19,818 nt of DNA from NCBI GenBank assembly GCA_023436765.1, contig JAEZHX010000165.1:1-19818 (forward strand), written 5' to 3'. The notes below the pieces were generated by a model that saw only the letters and a program-made list of their open reading frames with translations, had not been told where the DNA came from and did no database searches. Position 1 is the stretch's first letter. Each line of letters opens with the position of its first letter. Position numbers and translations under genes: made by a program. Of the stretch, positions 13,324-19,818 are shown in pieces. This DNA comes from Bacillota bacterium. GTDB lineage: Bacteria > Bacillota > Clostridia > Lachnospirales > Lachnospiraceae.

Positions 13324-13395
13324 CAGGGGTATAAGGATTCGAACCTTAAGATGCTGGAGTCAGAGTCCAGTGCCTTACCGTTTGGCGATACCCCT
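13324..13395 (-). tRNA. tRNA-Gln (anticodon CUG)
   Basis: The reverse strand folds into a full cloverleaf. The acceptor stem is AGGGGTA/TACCCCT, the D-arm GCC..GGTAAGGC and the anticodon stem CTGGA/TCCAG with loop CTCTGAC. The T-arm loop is TTCGAATC, and the discriminator base is G. The anticodon CTG reads CAG codons, so it is glutamine. The 3' CCA is not encoded (CTA follows). It is a single isolated tRNA with its own promoter and terminator. Confidence 0.95.
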
Positions 13396-13436
13396 AGGTA
13401 TTTGGTTTGTCCGGTGTTTCAACCGCCACGAAAGAT

Positions 13437-13465
13437 ATTATAACCCATACGAATTTATTTATCAA
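13437..13465 (-). promoter_or_regulatory. promoter of tRNA-Gln
   Basis: On the reverse strand TTGATA (13460-13465), a 17-bp spacer and a perfect TATAAT (13437-13442). Transcription would begin near 13430, leaving about 35 nt of 5' leader for removal by RNase P. Confidence 0.75.
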
Positions 13466-13505
13466 GTACAATTTTCATTTTTTTCAAACCATTTTCTGCC
13501 ACCAC

Positions 13506-14312
13506 TTATGTGCGTTCCAAAGCTAACAGATGAAGCGCATTCCGGTACAGGATACATTCTGCTTCCTCATCAGGCAGCCCTAATCTCAGGAACCGTTCCA
13601 GAGTCACTCCCTGTCCATCCCAAGGGGAATCACTGGCGAACAGAATGCGGTCTGCTCCATGATTCTGAACGATTCTAAGGAGTTGATCCTCGGGAATCCG
13701 TCCCAAGGAGAAGCTGATGTCAAACCAGATGCTCCTGCCAACAAGATACTCCTCGACCTCATCCCAGAGCTCATATCCACCGGTATGAGCGAAGACCAGC
13801 TTCGCTTCCGGGCGGTCAAGCTGTTCCAGCATACGGACGGTTCTCTGTGGCGTACAGTGAATCGGATCGGGAAGGCCGATATCCATTCCTGCATGAAGCA
13901 GGACAATCAGTCCCAGCTCCGATGCATAATCAATGATACGAACCAGCTTCGGATCATCCACGAAGGTCTCCTGATAGTCAGGATGAAGCTTAATTCCGGG
14001 CAACCCAAGCTCCTTGATTGTATCAAGGCATTTCTGGTAATCCCGTGTATCCGGATGAATTCCTCCGAAGGAGAGGATACCGTCCTTACCGTTTATCTCA
14101 GCCGCATAAGCATTGACTGTAGCAAATTGCTCCGGCTTTGTCACAACCGGCATTACGATAGAAATATCAATTCCGTTCTTCCTCATGGAGCCTAACAGTC
14201 CTGTCAGTGTACCATCGGTAGCCGCCTTGACATTCCCCTCCTGTTCCAGAAACTCAATTGTCTTCTTTGCTATCCTATCCGGGAAGATGTGTGTATGGAA
14301 ATCAATTACCAT
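13506..14312 (-). CDS. amidohydrolase-family (PF04909-type) metal-dependent hydrolase/decarboxylase
   Basis: A cytoplasmic TIM-barrel enzyme of 268 residues in the Amidohydrolase_2 group, which includes ACMSD-type decarboxylases and lactone or amide hydrolases. Metal-site residues are visible: DFHTHIFP (His6, His8), KLHPD (His110), LLHAG (His140), FAHTGG (His176) and FASDSPWD (Asp228). That supports a single-metal active site and an intact enzyme. The substrate is not evident. AGGGGGAA (14321-14328) lies 8 nt before the ATG. The CDF transporter gene ends 151 bp upstream on the same strand, and no terminator was seen between them, so co-transcription is possible. That gap shows no recognisable site apart from the ribosome site. 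Confidence 0.88.
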   Translation of the reverse strand: MVIDFHTHIFPDRIAKKTIEFLEQEGNVKAATDGTLTGLLGSMRKNGIDISIVMPVVTKPEQFATVNAYAAEINGKDGILSFGGIHPDTRDYQKCLDTIKELGLPGIKLHPDYQETFVDDPKLVRIIDYASELGLIVLLHAGMDIGLPDPIHCTPQRTVRMLEQLDRPEAKLVFAHTGGYELWDEVEEYLVGRSIWFDISFSLGRIPEDQLLRIVQNHGADRILFASDSPWDGQGVTLERFLRLGLPDEEAECILYRNALHLLALERT

Positions 14313-14463
14313 CAGTCCAATTCCCCCTATTCAAGCTTCTCTTCCTTTGAAGCCTCATAAATACCGCCAATCTTAGCTACACCTCAGTTACACCAAAGCT
14401 CCAGGCAAGCACTCTGACACGCAGGGCATCTCAGCTGCTCCTTTGCCAGGCTGTACCGTCCGG

Positions 14464-15642
14464 CTACTCCTCTGCCACGAAGGAATTCTCCAGTGTTATT
14501 ACACAGTTATATCTGGAATCCTGCTTTCTTACCTCCTCCACGATTTTAGAGAGCAATTTCTGTTCCATGTCCTTCTTATAGGAATATGGAATCACCAGAT
14601 CAAAAATAAGGTTTATCTGCAACTCCCCCTTAACGATCCTAAAATCATGAATTGCTGCCTTAGGCTCCAGTCCGGATATAATACCGATTACCATTTCCCT
14701 TTTCTCCAGAATCATTGCATCATTCACTTCTACAGGGTCCATATGGATGACCAGGAAGATATCAAGTCTCTCTAATACATCCCGTTCGATCCGGTCAATC
14801 GTTTCATGAGCCTTCTCAAAATTGATATCATTGGGTACCTCTGCATGAATGGTAGCCATCCGGTGGGTTGGACCATAGTTATGGATAATCAGGTCATGTG
14901 TACCTACAATATCCTCATAGCCTTCCACCATATTCGAAAGCTTCTCATATAATTCACGGTCAATCGCCTGTCCCAGTAACGGCTCCAGCGTATCCTTTGC
15001 AATCCGGATACCGGCAATCATGACAAAGATAGATACGATGATTCCCATATATCCATCGATCATCCATCCGGTCAATCCTGCTATAATGGTGGAGATTACC
15101 GTAGCTGTCGTAACAAGAACATCGCCCAGGGAATCGGCGGCGGTTGCCTTCATAACCGAGGAATTGATTCGGGTCCCCAGCTTGCGGTTGAAGAACATCA
15201 GCCAAACCTTAATCAGGATGGACAGACACAGAATACCGGTCAGCCATGGATTGAAGGTTAACTTCTCCGGATTCAGTATCTTAGATAATGAGCTCCTGAA
15301 TAGCGAAAGCCCTACCTGAAGGATCAGAAAGGAAACAGCAAGTGCTGCGATATATTCAAATCTTCCATGACCGAAGGGATGCTCCTTATCCGCGGGCCTT
15401 CCTGCCAGCTTGACACCAAAAAAGCTGATGACGGAGGAAGCCGCATCGGATAAATTATTGAATGCATCCGCCATAACGGAGATGCTGTTGATGATCAGTC
15501 CCACGGTCAATTTGGTTCCGAAGAGGATTACATTACATATGATTCCGACGATACTGGTCAGAATACCATAAACAGTGCGAACCCCGGAATCCTCCACTTT
15601 ATCCTTATTTTTTACAAACAATCTGACCAATAACTCAGTCAA
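14464..15642 (-). CDS. cation diffusion facilitator (CDF) metal exporter
   Basis: A protein of 392 residues exchanging divalent cations (Zn2+, Mn2+, Co2+ or Fe2+) for protons across the cytoplasmic membrane. Six transmembrane helices (about 27-215) carry the transport-site motifs: SVMADAFNNLSD (Asp59, Asn63, Asp66) in helix II and ADSLGDV (Asp170, Asp174) in helix V, with HPFGHGRFEY (88-97) between helices II and III. A long C-terminal cytoplasmic part (about 220-392) contains the CDF dimerisation domain (HDLIIHNYGPTHRMATIHAEV) plus an extra ferredoxin-like segment, so it is longer than the basic ~300-residue form. The start is TTG at 15640-15642, 8 nt after GGGAG; no ATG is available nearby. 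Metal preference cannot be read off. Confidence 0.92.
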   Translation of the reverse strand: MTELLVRLFVKNKDKVEDSGVRTVYGILTSIVGIICNVILFGTKLTVGLIINSISVMADAFNNLSDAASSVISFFGVKLAGRPADKEHPFGHGRFEYIAALAVSFLILQVGLSLFRSSLSKILNPEKLTFNPWLTGILCLSILIKVWLMFFNRKLGTRINSSVMKATAADSLGDVLVTTATVISTIIAGLTGWMIDGYMGIIVSIFVMIAGIRIAKDTLEPLLGQAIDRELYEKLSNMVEGYEDIVGTHDLIIHNYGPTHRMATIHAEVPNDINFEKAHETIDRIERDVLERLDIFLVIHMDPVEVNDAMILEKREMVIGIISGLEPKAAIHDFRIVKGELQINLIFDLVIPYSYKKDMEQKLLSKIVEEVRKQDSRYNCVITLENSFVAEE

Positions 15643-15683
15643 GCTTACAGCTCCCTTCTGTAGTTAATAACTGGAATATCTCC

Positions 15684-15711
15684 ATTTTAGCACATTAATA
15701 CATAAAATCAA
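15684..15711 (-). promoter_or_regulatory. promoter of the CDF exporter
   Basis: On the reverse strand TTGATT (15706-15711), 16 bp, and TAAAAT (15684-15689) preceded by TG, an extended -10. Transcription would start near 15677, about 35 nt before the TTG start. No obvious metal-regulator dyad was found beside it. Confidence 0.55.
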
Positions 15712-15763
15712 CTTAAGTTCTAAACATAAAATGAATAAATTTATTGGTCATCTGCCGGACAGA

Positions 15764-15792
15764 TTGCATAATTTTCATGCTCTCACTATAAT
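15764..15792 (+). promoter_or_regulatory. promoter of the glycerophosphodiesterase gene
   Basis: TTGCAT (15764-15769), 17 bp, and a perfect TATAAT (15787-15792) point towards the ATG at 15825, with a start near 15799. It is divergent from the CDF promoter in a 182-bp intergenic region. Confidence 0.6.
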
Positions 15793-15824
15793 AATTATTA
15801 TTACGATTGTAAGAGGGAACCGGA

Positions 15825-17678
15825 ATGAAGCAATTGCATCGACTGTATCGACGACTTATGAAAGCATACAATAAACCATTGTTCCTGCTTCAGATATTCT
15901 TTACCATCCTCTTTCTTCTGCTGGTCGTTCCGTTGATCAGTATCCTGGTCTCCAATGTGCTTGGCCTTTGGGGTCAGAGTTATCTTACGGACAAGAATAT
16001 TCTTAGTTTTCTTCGATACCCACCGACCATCCTAATGCTTTCTGTAATCCTCATCCTTTTATCCGTATTTATTCTTATCATGATGACTTCCCATCTTCAA
16101 TACTGCTGTTATGAGCCCCTGCAGAAGAAACCGAATTATCTTCGAATTCTTGCTCATGGTTTCGTAAAAGCACTCCGAACCGTTATTTCGGGTAATATCC
16201 TTCTTCCCTTCTTTGCCCTGCTCATGTTTATTGCCATGAACACTCCGGTTTTAGTCAGTATCATATTGCGTCTTGATATAAAGGATCATATGCCGGGAGG
16301 ATACCCTGATGCTCTATTTGTCCGTGGACTGTTGCTTCTGGTCCTGTTATTCCTTTGCTTTATTGTCTTCCGGGGATTATTTGTACTGCATTTCTGCATA
16401 CAGGAACGGCTGAGCTTTACGAAGGGACTGGAAGCCACTAAGAAGCTCCTGAAAGGGAATGTCCCCCGGATCCTTCTGACACTTATGTTGACGAATATAG
16501 TTCTGGCTCTGCTATTTTACCTGCTTTACTTTAGTATTCTATTTCTCACAGCCCTACTGGTTTATACCTATGCCGAAAAGAATACTGTTATTTCCGTATT
16601 CCTGTCTTATTACCCGAAGGTAACGGCTTATTTTAATTTCTTGTTCAGCTCCGTTTGTTTTATTATTAATTTTAATATCGTTTCTACAATGTTTTGTCAC
16701 TATCGGGAGGATCGCTGCCTTACTCCTGATATAGAACATACCCTTGAACAAGCCGATCCCGATCCTCTCCGATCCACATATAGTAAACGGGCAGCCAGCC
16801 TGATTCTGCTTGCTCTGGCAGGTGCCGGACTGTTGAACCTATATCTTACCGTACGTAACGATTCCTATCGTCTTACTGAGGCTCTGACCGGTATTCGGAT
16901 TACATCGCACCGGGGTGATTCCAGCGCTGCACCGGAGAACACCCTGTTCTCATTGGAAAGTGCCATTGAATCAAGGGCTGATTATGCCGAAATAGATGTA
17001 CAGCAGACTAAGGACGGTACCTTGGTCCTGTTTCATGACCGCAGTCTATGGCGAACTACCGGACTGAATAAGTTCGTATGGGAACTCACTTATGAGGAAA
17101 TTAAGGAGCTGGATGCAGGCTCCTGGTTCGGTGAAAAATTCGCCGGTGCCAGAATTCCCACCCTCAGGGAAGCCTTAGAATTAAGTAAAGGGAAAATCCC
17201 TTTGAACATCGAGCTTAAGATACATGGACACGAGCAGGGCCTGGAGGAGAAGCTGGTCAGCCTGATTGAGGAATATGATTTTGAAAACCAATGCACAATC
17301 TCTTCCTCGAACTATGGAACACTACAAAAGATAAAAGAACTGAAGGATGAGCTTCATACCGGATACATCATCTCCGCAGCCTACGGTAATTTCTACAGTA
17401 AGGCAGATATTGATTTTATCAGCATGAAGTCATCCTTCATAACAAAATCCATAGTTGAGACCACTCACCGTGCCGGTAAAGCAATCCATGCATGGACTGT
17501 GAATACCGAGAGCGAGATGGAACGGATGAAAGCCCTTGGTGTAGATAACATTATAACCGATGATCCTAATCTCGCCAAGGAAGTCCTTTACCGTGACAAT
17601 ACCAATGACAGCCTAATTGATTTTTTGGACCGGATGCTGTCTAGTCGATCCCTCTTTCGTATCGTTAAGAAGAGATAG
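15825..17678 (+). CDS. membrane-anchored glycerophosphodiester phosphodiesterase
   Basis: A two-part protein of 617 residues. The first half (about 1-345) has some seven hydrophobic helices and matches the membrane domain often fused to bacterial GDPD enzymes (GPDPase_memb type). The second half (about 358-600) is a GDPD TIM-barrel. Its catalytic residues are visible: SHRGDSSAAPENT (His362, Arg363, Glu371, Asn372), YAEIDVQQTKDG (Glu389, Asp391), LFHD (His404) and NIELK (Glu463, Lys465). Such enzymes release sn-glycerol-3-phosphate and an alcohol from glycerophosphodiesters, and may act on lipid head groups or teichoic-acid-like polymers at the membrane. AAGAGGG (15811-15817) is 7 nt before the ATG. 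A single-gene unit with no clear terminator before the convergent dehydrogenase gene. Confidence 0.93.
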   Translation: MKQLHRLYRRLMKAYNKPLFLLQIFFTILFLLLVVPLISILVSNVLGLWGQSYLTDKNILSFLRYPPTILMLSVILILLSVFILIMMTSHLQYCCYEPLQKKPNYLRILAHGFVKALRTVISGNILLPFFALLMFIAMNTPVLVSIILRLDIKDHMPGGYPDALFVRGLLLLVLLFLCFIVFRGLFVLHFCIQERLSFTKGLEATKKLLKGNVPRILLTLMLTNIVLALLFYLLYFSILFLTALLVYTYAEKNTVISVFLSYYPKVTAYFNFLFSSVCFIINFNIVSTMFCHYREDRCLTPDIEHTLEQADPDPLRSTYSKRAASLILLALAGAGLLNLYLTVRNDSYRLTEALTGIRITSHRGDSSAAPENTLFSLESAIESRADYAEIDVQQTKDGTLVLFHDRSLWRTTGLNKFVWELTYEEIKELDAGSWFGEKFAGARIPTLREALELSKGKIPLNIELKIHGHEQGLEEKLVSLIEEYDFENQCTISSSNYGTLQKIKELKDELHTGYIISAAYGNFYSKADIDFISMKSSFITKSIVETTHRAGKAIHAWTVNTESEMERMKALGVDNIITDDPNLAKEVLYRDNTNDSLIDFLDRMLSSRSLFRIVKKR

Positions 17679-17744
17679 ACCGAAGCTACCGAGCGCTCAG
17701 GTTATCGGCATATCCCTGCTTAGAAGCTTAGGTATGAATTCCCT

Positions 17745-18911
17745 TTATAATGCCAGCCGGTAAACCTGCTCCACATCCCCTGCAGTCAGCGGAACAAAGC
17801 TGCCCATGGTTCCGTTGCCAAGTCCCAATTTCTCCACCATGTAAGGAATATCCTCTTCTCTTGCACCTAATTCCTTAAAATTAATCGGCATACCGATGGA
17901 GGTAAGGAATTGCTTCAAGCGGCTGATCCCTTCCCGTGCAGTCTCTTCCGGGTGGGCGCTGTTCATCTCGCAGCCCCATACCCTGACCGCAAACTGGGCA
18001 AAGCGGTTGATATCGTGTTTGTATACATAGGTCATCCATGCCGGGAAGATCACTGCTAAACCCGCCCCATGAGTAACATCATATAATGCGGATAGCTCAT
18101 GCTCTATTCCATGGCTTGCCCAATCCTGATCACGTCCCACGCCTACCAGGTTATTGTGGGCCACCATGCCTGCCCACATAATATTGGCTCTGGCTTCATA
18201 GTTGTCCGGATCCTTGAGTACCTTAGGGACCTCCTTGATCATGGTCAGCAGGACCGCTTCACATAGGCGATCCGTAATCTCTACCTCCTTGGTATTCGTA
18301 AAATACCGTTCAAATACATGAGCCATAATGTCTGTTGCTCCGGCCGCAGTCTGATATGCAGGAAGTGACTGCGTAAGCTCGGGATTTAAAATAGAGAATA
18401 CCGGTCTTAAGGCTTCTCCGCCGGTGCCTCGCTTTAGCATACCTTCTTCCTTCGTGATGACAGAATCCCCCGAGCCCTCACTGCCGGCAGCAGCGATTGT
18501 CAGTACCGTACCCACCTTTATGGCCTCCGTAACCGGTTTACCTTCATAGAAATCCCAGAAGTCTCCGTCATATTTCACTCCGGCCGCGATTGCCTTAGCA
18601 GAATCGATAACACTACCGCCTCCTACTGCCAGAATAAAATCCACACCTTCCTTCCGTGCAAGTTCAATTCCCTTATATACCAGTCCGCTTCTGGGATTCG
18701 GCTGTACCCCGCCCAGCTCTGTATAATATATGTTTTCTTTTTCTAAAGAAGCCTTAACCCTGTTCAGGAGTCCTGATCTTACAACAGAGCCTCCGCCATA
18801 ATGAAGCAGGACTTTGCTTCCGCCAAACCGCTTTACATATTGTCCGGCCTGATTCTCAGTACCTCTTCCGAAAGCAAAATAAGTAGGACTGTAAAATGTA
18901 AAATTATTCAT
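17745..18911 (-). CDS. iron-containing alcohol dehydrogenase (YqhD/BdhA type)
   Basis: A cytoplasmic type III alcohol dehydrogenase of 388 residues that reduces aldehydes such as butyraldehyde to alcohols with NAD(P)H. The start is the ATG at 18909-18911, because AAAGGAG lies 7 nt before it and MNNFTFYSPTYFAFGRG is the family's usual N-terminus; a longer in-frame start at 18941 lacks this. Nucleotide-binding motifs are YGGGSVVRSG (38-47) and AVGGGSVIDSAKAIAAG (95-111). Metal ligands fall at Asp194, His198, His267 and His281, the same numbers as in E. coli YqhD. The site is therefore intact, and the YqhD/butanol-dehydrogenase subgroup is favoured over the AdhE/FucO type. Coenzyme choice is not certain. 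Confidence 0.93.
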   Translation of the reverse strand: MNNFTFYSPTYFAFGRGTENQAGQYVKRFGGSKVLLHYGGGSVVRSGLLNRVKASLEKENIYYTELGGVQPNPRSGLVYKGIELARKEGVDFILAVGGGSVIDSAKAIAAGVKYDGDFWDFYEGKPVTEAIKVGTVLTIAAAGSEGSGDSVITKEEGMLKRGTGGEALRPVFSILNPELTQSLPAYQTAAGATDIMAHVFERYFTNTKEVEITDRLCEAVLLTMIKEVPKVLKDPDNYEARANIMWAGMVAHNNLVGVGRDQDWASHGIEHELSALYDVTHGAGLAVIFPAWMTYVYKHDINRFAQFAVRVWGCEMNSAHPEETAREGISRLKQFLTSIGMPINFKELGAREEDIPYMVEKLGLGNGTMGSFVPLTAGDVEQVYRLAL

Positions 18912-18969
18912 ATAATTCTCCTTTCTGTACCTATACAACAATGCAATTGATTACTTAAGACATATTACA

Positions 18970-18998
18970 ATATTAACTGAAAACGAGAACTTTCTCAA
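18970..18998 (-). promoter_or_regulatory. candidate promoter of the alcohol dehydrogenase gene
   Basis: On the reverse strand TTGAGA (18993-18998), 17 bp and TAATAT (18970-18975). It begins right after the stop of the upstream CPBP gene and would give a leader of about 50 nt. The -10 is only a fair match. A short dyad, GAGAA-N2-TTCTC, overlaps the -35. Confidence 0.35.
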
Positions 18999-19818
18999 TC
19001 AGAATATCTGAAGAACCATCATAGCGATGCAGGTCAAAAGATACAGTAAGGTTCCGATATGCAGGTAATATTCTGATTTCTTCTCAACCTGTTCCTCGCC
19101 GGCCAAAAGCAGGATTCCCTTCTTATTCTTCTGGAACAGGGACATACCAATCACAATGGAGAGGAGCACCCATAGGAACAGGAGAACCATAGCCTTTTCA
19201 TTTTCCAAAGTAAGAGGGGCAATCACGGAGCCTAACGTATTAATTATCATATGTATGATAACGGTATACTTAATCGTATTAGTTCGGACCACAGTATATG
19301 AAAAAATGATACCCAAAGCGGTAGCATAGATAAACTGCGAAAGATTCAGGTGACACAGTCCAAAGGCAAAACTGGTAAACAGAATGGCCGGCAGGTCTCC
19401 GAATCTGCGCAGCTTATTCAGAAGTACCTTCCGGAAGATAAATTCCTCCATAGCAGGACCGATGATTGCAATGTAGATGGCATTCAGGTAGAAGTTGCTA
19501 TTCGCCAGAAACTCTTCCACGGGATTTTCAATTTCGCTTCCCTTAAGCTTAGCGATCAGCAGACTAAGAATGGACCCCGCAAAGCTGGATAGATACATAA
19601 ACGCTGCACATACGAAAAACAAACCGATCACCTGGCGCAGGGATAGCTTTGCAGGACCATCCTGTGATAGTTTCGTATCTGGAACCTTCCGAATCACGGC
19701 AAGAAAAACCGGGTAACCGACTCCCATCACTGTCAAAATGGTGATCACTACCCCATAATATTCTGAATGGTAGAACTCCGGATAAAATCTGTAGACGAGT
19801 GAACTCAGGATAATCTGC
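18999..19818 (-). CDS. CPBP-family intramembrane metalloprotease (5' end cut by the window)
   Basis: The frame stays open from the stop at 18999 to the window edge, so the N-terminus is missing. A GTG at 19748 is only an internal candidate start; about 23 further in-frame codons (QIILSSLVYRFYPEF...) upstream of it look like native membrane-protein sequence. The product is multi-spanning and carries the CPBP (CAAX protease / bacteriocin-processing, Abi) motifs. These are GPAMEEFIFRKVLL with the Glu-Glu...Arg signature (19430-19448 region), FGLCHLNLSQF with the metal-binding His, and VIIHMIINTLGS with the second His and Asn. Members cleave membrane peptides or give bacteriocin self-immunity. 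No bacteriocin gene is adjacent, so its role is open. The active-site residues are intact. Confidence 0.88.
   Translation of the reverse strand, partial: QIILSSLVYRFYPEFYHSEYYGVVITILTVMGVGYPVFLAVIRKVPDTKLSQDGPAKLSLRQVIGLFFVCAAFMYLSSFAGSILSLLIAKLKGSEIENPVEEFLANSNFYLNAIYIAIIGPAMEEFIFRKVLLNKLRRFGDLPAILFTSFAFGLCHLNLSQFIYATALGIIFSYTVVRTNTIKYTVIIHMIINTLGSVIAPLTLENEKAMVLLFLWVLLSIVIGMSLFQKNKKGILLLAGEEQVEKKSEYYLHIGTLLYLLTCIAMMVLQIF

Noticed and set aside
13324..13395. tRNA-Gln as an integration (att) site
   Set aside because: No integrase gene and no duplicated tRNA 3' end was seen nearby, and the flanking genes look chromosomal.
13659..14195. 178-residue plus-strand ORF antisense to the amidohydrolase
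   Set aside because: The opposite strand encodes a complete enzyme with all metal-site residues. This frame has no family resemblance.
14388..14429. 13-codon ORF MPCVSECLPGALV with AAAGGAG upstream (minus strand)
   Set aside because: Too short to separate from chance, with no promoter or terminator bounding it. The micropeptide at 10975-11031 has both.
14384..14470. Cysteine-rich frame on the minus strand (RCPACQSACLELWC) just after the CDF gene
   Set aside because: It has no ATG, GTG or TTG start in frame before an upstream stop. The CDF protein already has a normal C-terminus, so a frameshifted zinc-ribbon tail is unlikely.
18999..19818. CPBP protease as part of a bacteriocin immunity locus
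   Set aside because: No precursor peptide, ABC exporter or modification enzyme lies beside it in the window, and the protein is truncated at the edge.

Overview
The window looks like chromosomal DNA from a low-to-medium G+C anaerobic Firmicute, most likely class Clostridia and perhaps Lachnospiraceae. The reasons are strong AGGAGG-type ribosome sites, TTGACA/TATAAT promoters, two TTG starts, an AgrC/AgrA-type GHKL kinase with a LytTR regulator, a YqhD/Bdh-type iron alcohol dehydrogenase, and Fe-S/flavodoxin reductases. The genus cannot be fixed from the sequence. There is no phage, IS element or CRISPR array, and most genes are ordinary housekeeping or accessory chromosomal genes.

Layout, left to right. 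(1) 1-1253: a MATE exporter on the minus strand, cut by the window edge, divergent from a plus-strand group: a LysE-type exporter (1432-2067), a DJ-1/PfpI-like protein (2150-2749) and a type I L-asparaginase (2794-3786). (2) 3961-5210: two overlapping flavodoxin-fold reductases on the minus strand, divergent from a TetR regulator (5367-5978). The shared intergenic region holds two back-to-back promoters and three copies of one 15-bp dyad, a self-contained repressor switch. (3) 6045-10375: the sbcDC DNA-end processing nuclease pair on the minus strand, with a structured leader. (4) 10591-13142: a LytTR response regulator and an AgrC-like kinase on the minus strand. They are followed by a 9-bp direct repeat with an 11-bp gap, a promoter, an 18-codon ORF with a strong ribosome site, and a terminator. 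An 81-residue orphan protein lies downstream. (5) 13324-13395: tRNA-Gln(CUG) with its own promoter and terminator. (6) 13506-15642: an amidohydrolase and a CDF cation exporter on the minus strand, divergent from a membrane-anchored glycerophosphodiester phosphodiesterase (15825-17678). (7) 17745-19818: an iron-dependent alcohol dehydrogenase and a CPBP-family membrane protease on the minus strand, the latter cut by the window edge.

The most interesting part is 10896-13210. An 18-residue amphipathic peptide, too short for ordinary gene callers, is encoded just after an Agr-like sensor/regulator pair. Its promoter sits directly downstream of a repeat pair laid out like a LytTR (AgrA/ComE) binding site, and its transcription unit ends at a clear hairpin. 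The peptide core DLIKWI resembles DLVKWI of staphylococcal delta-hemolysin, which in Staphylococcus is also made from an AgrA-activated promoter. No AgrB-like processing protease is visible in the window. The proposal is a minimal agr-like circuit that drives a PSM/delta-toxin-like or signalling micropeptide. This is an inference from layout and short-sequence resemblance.
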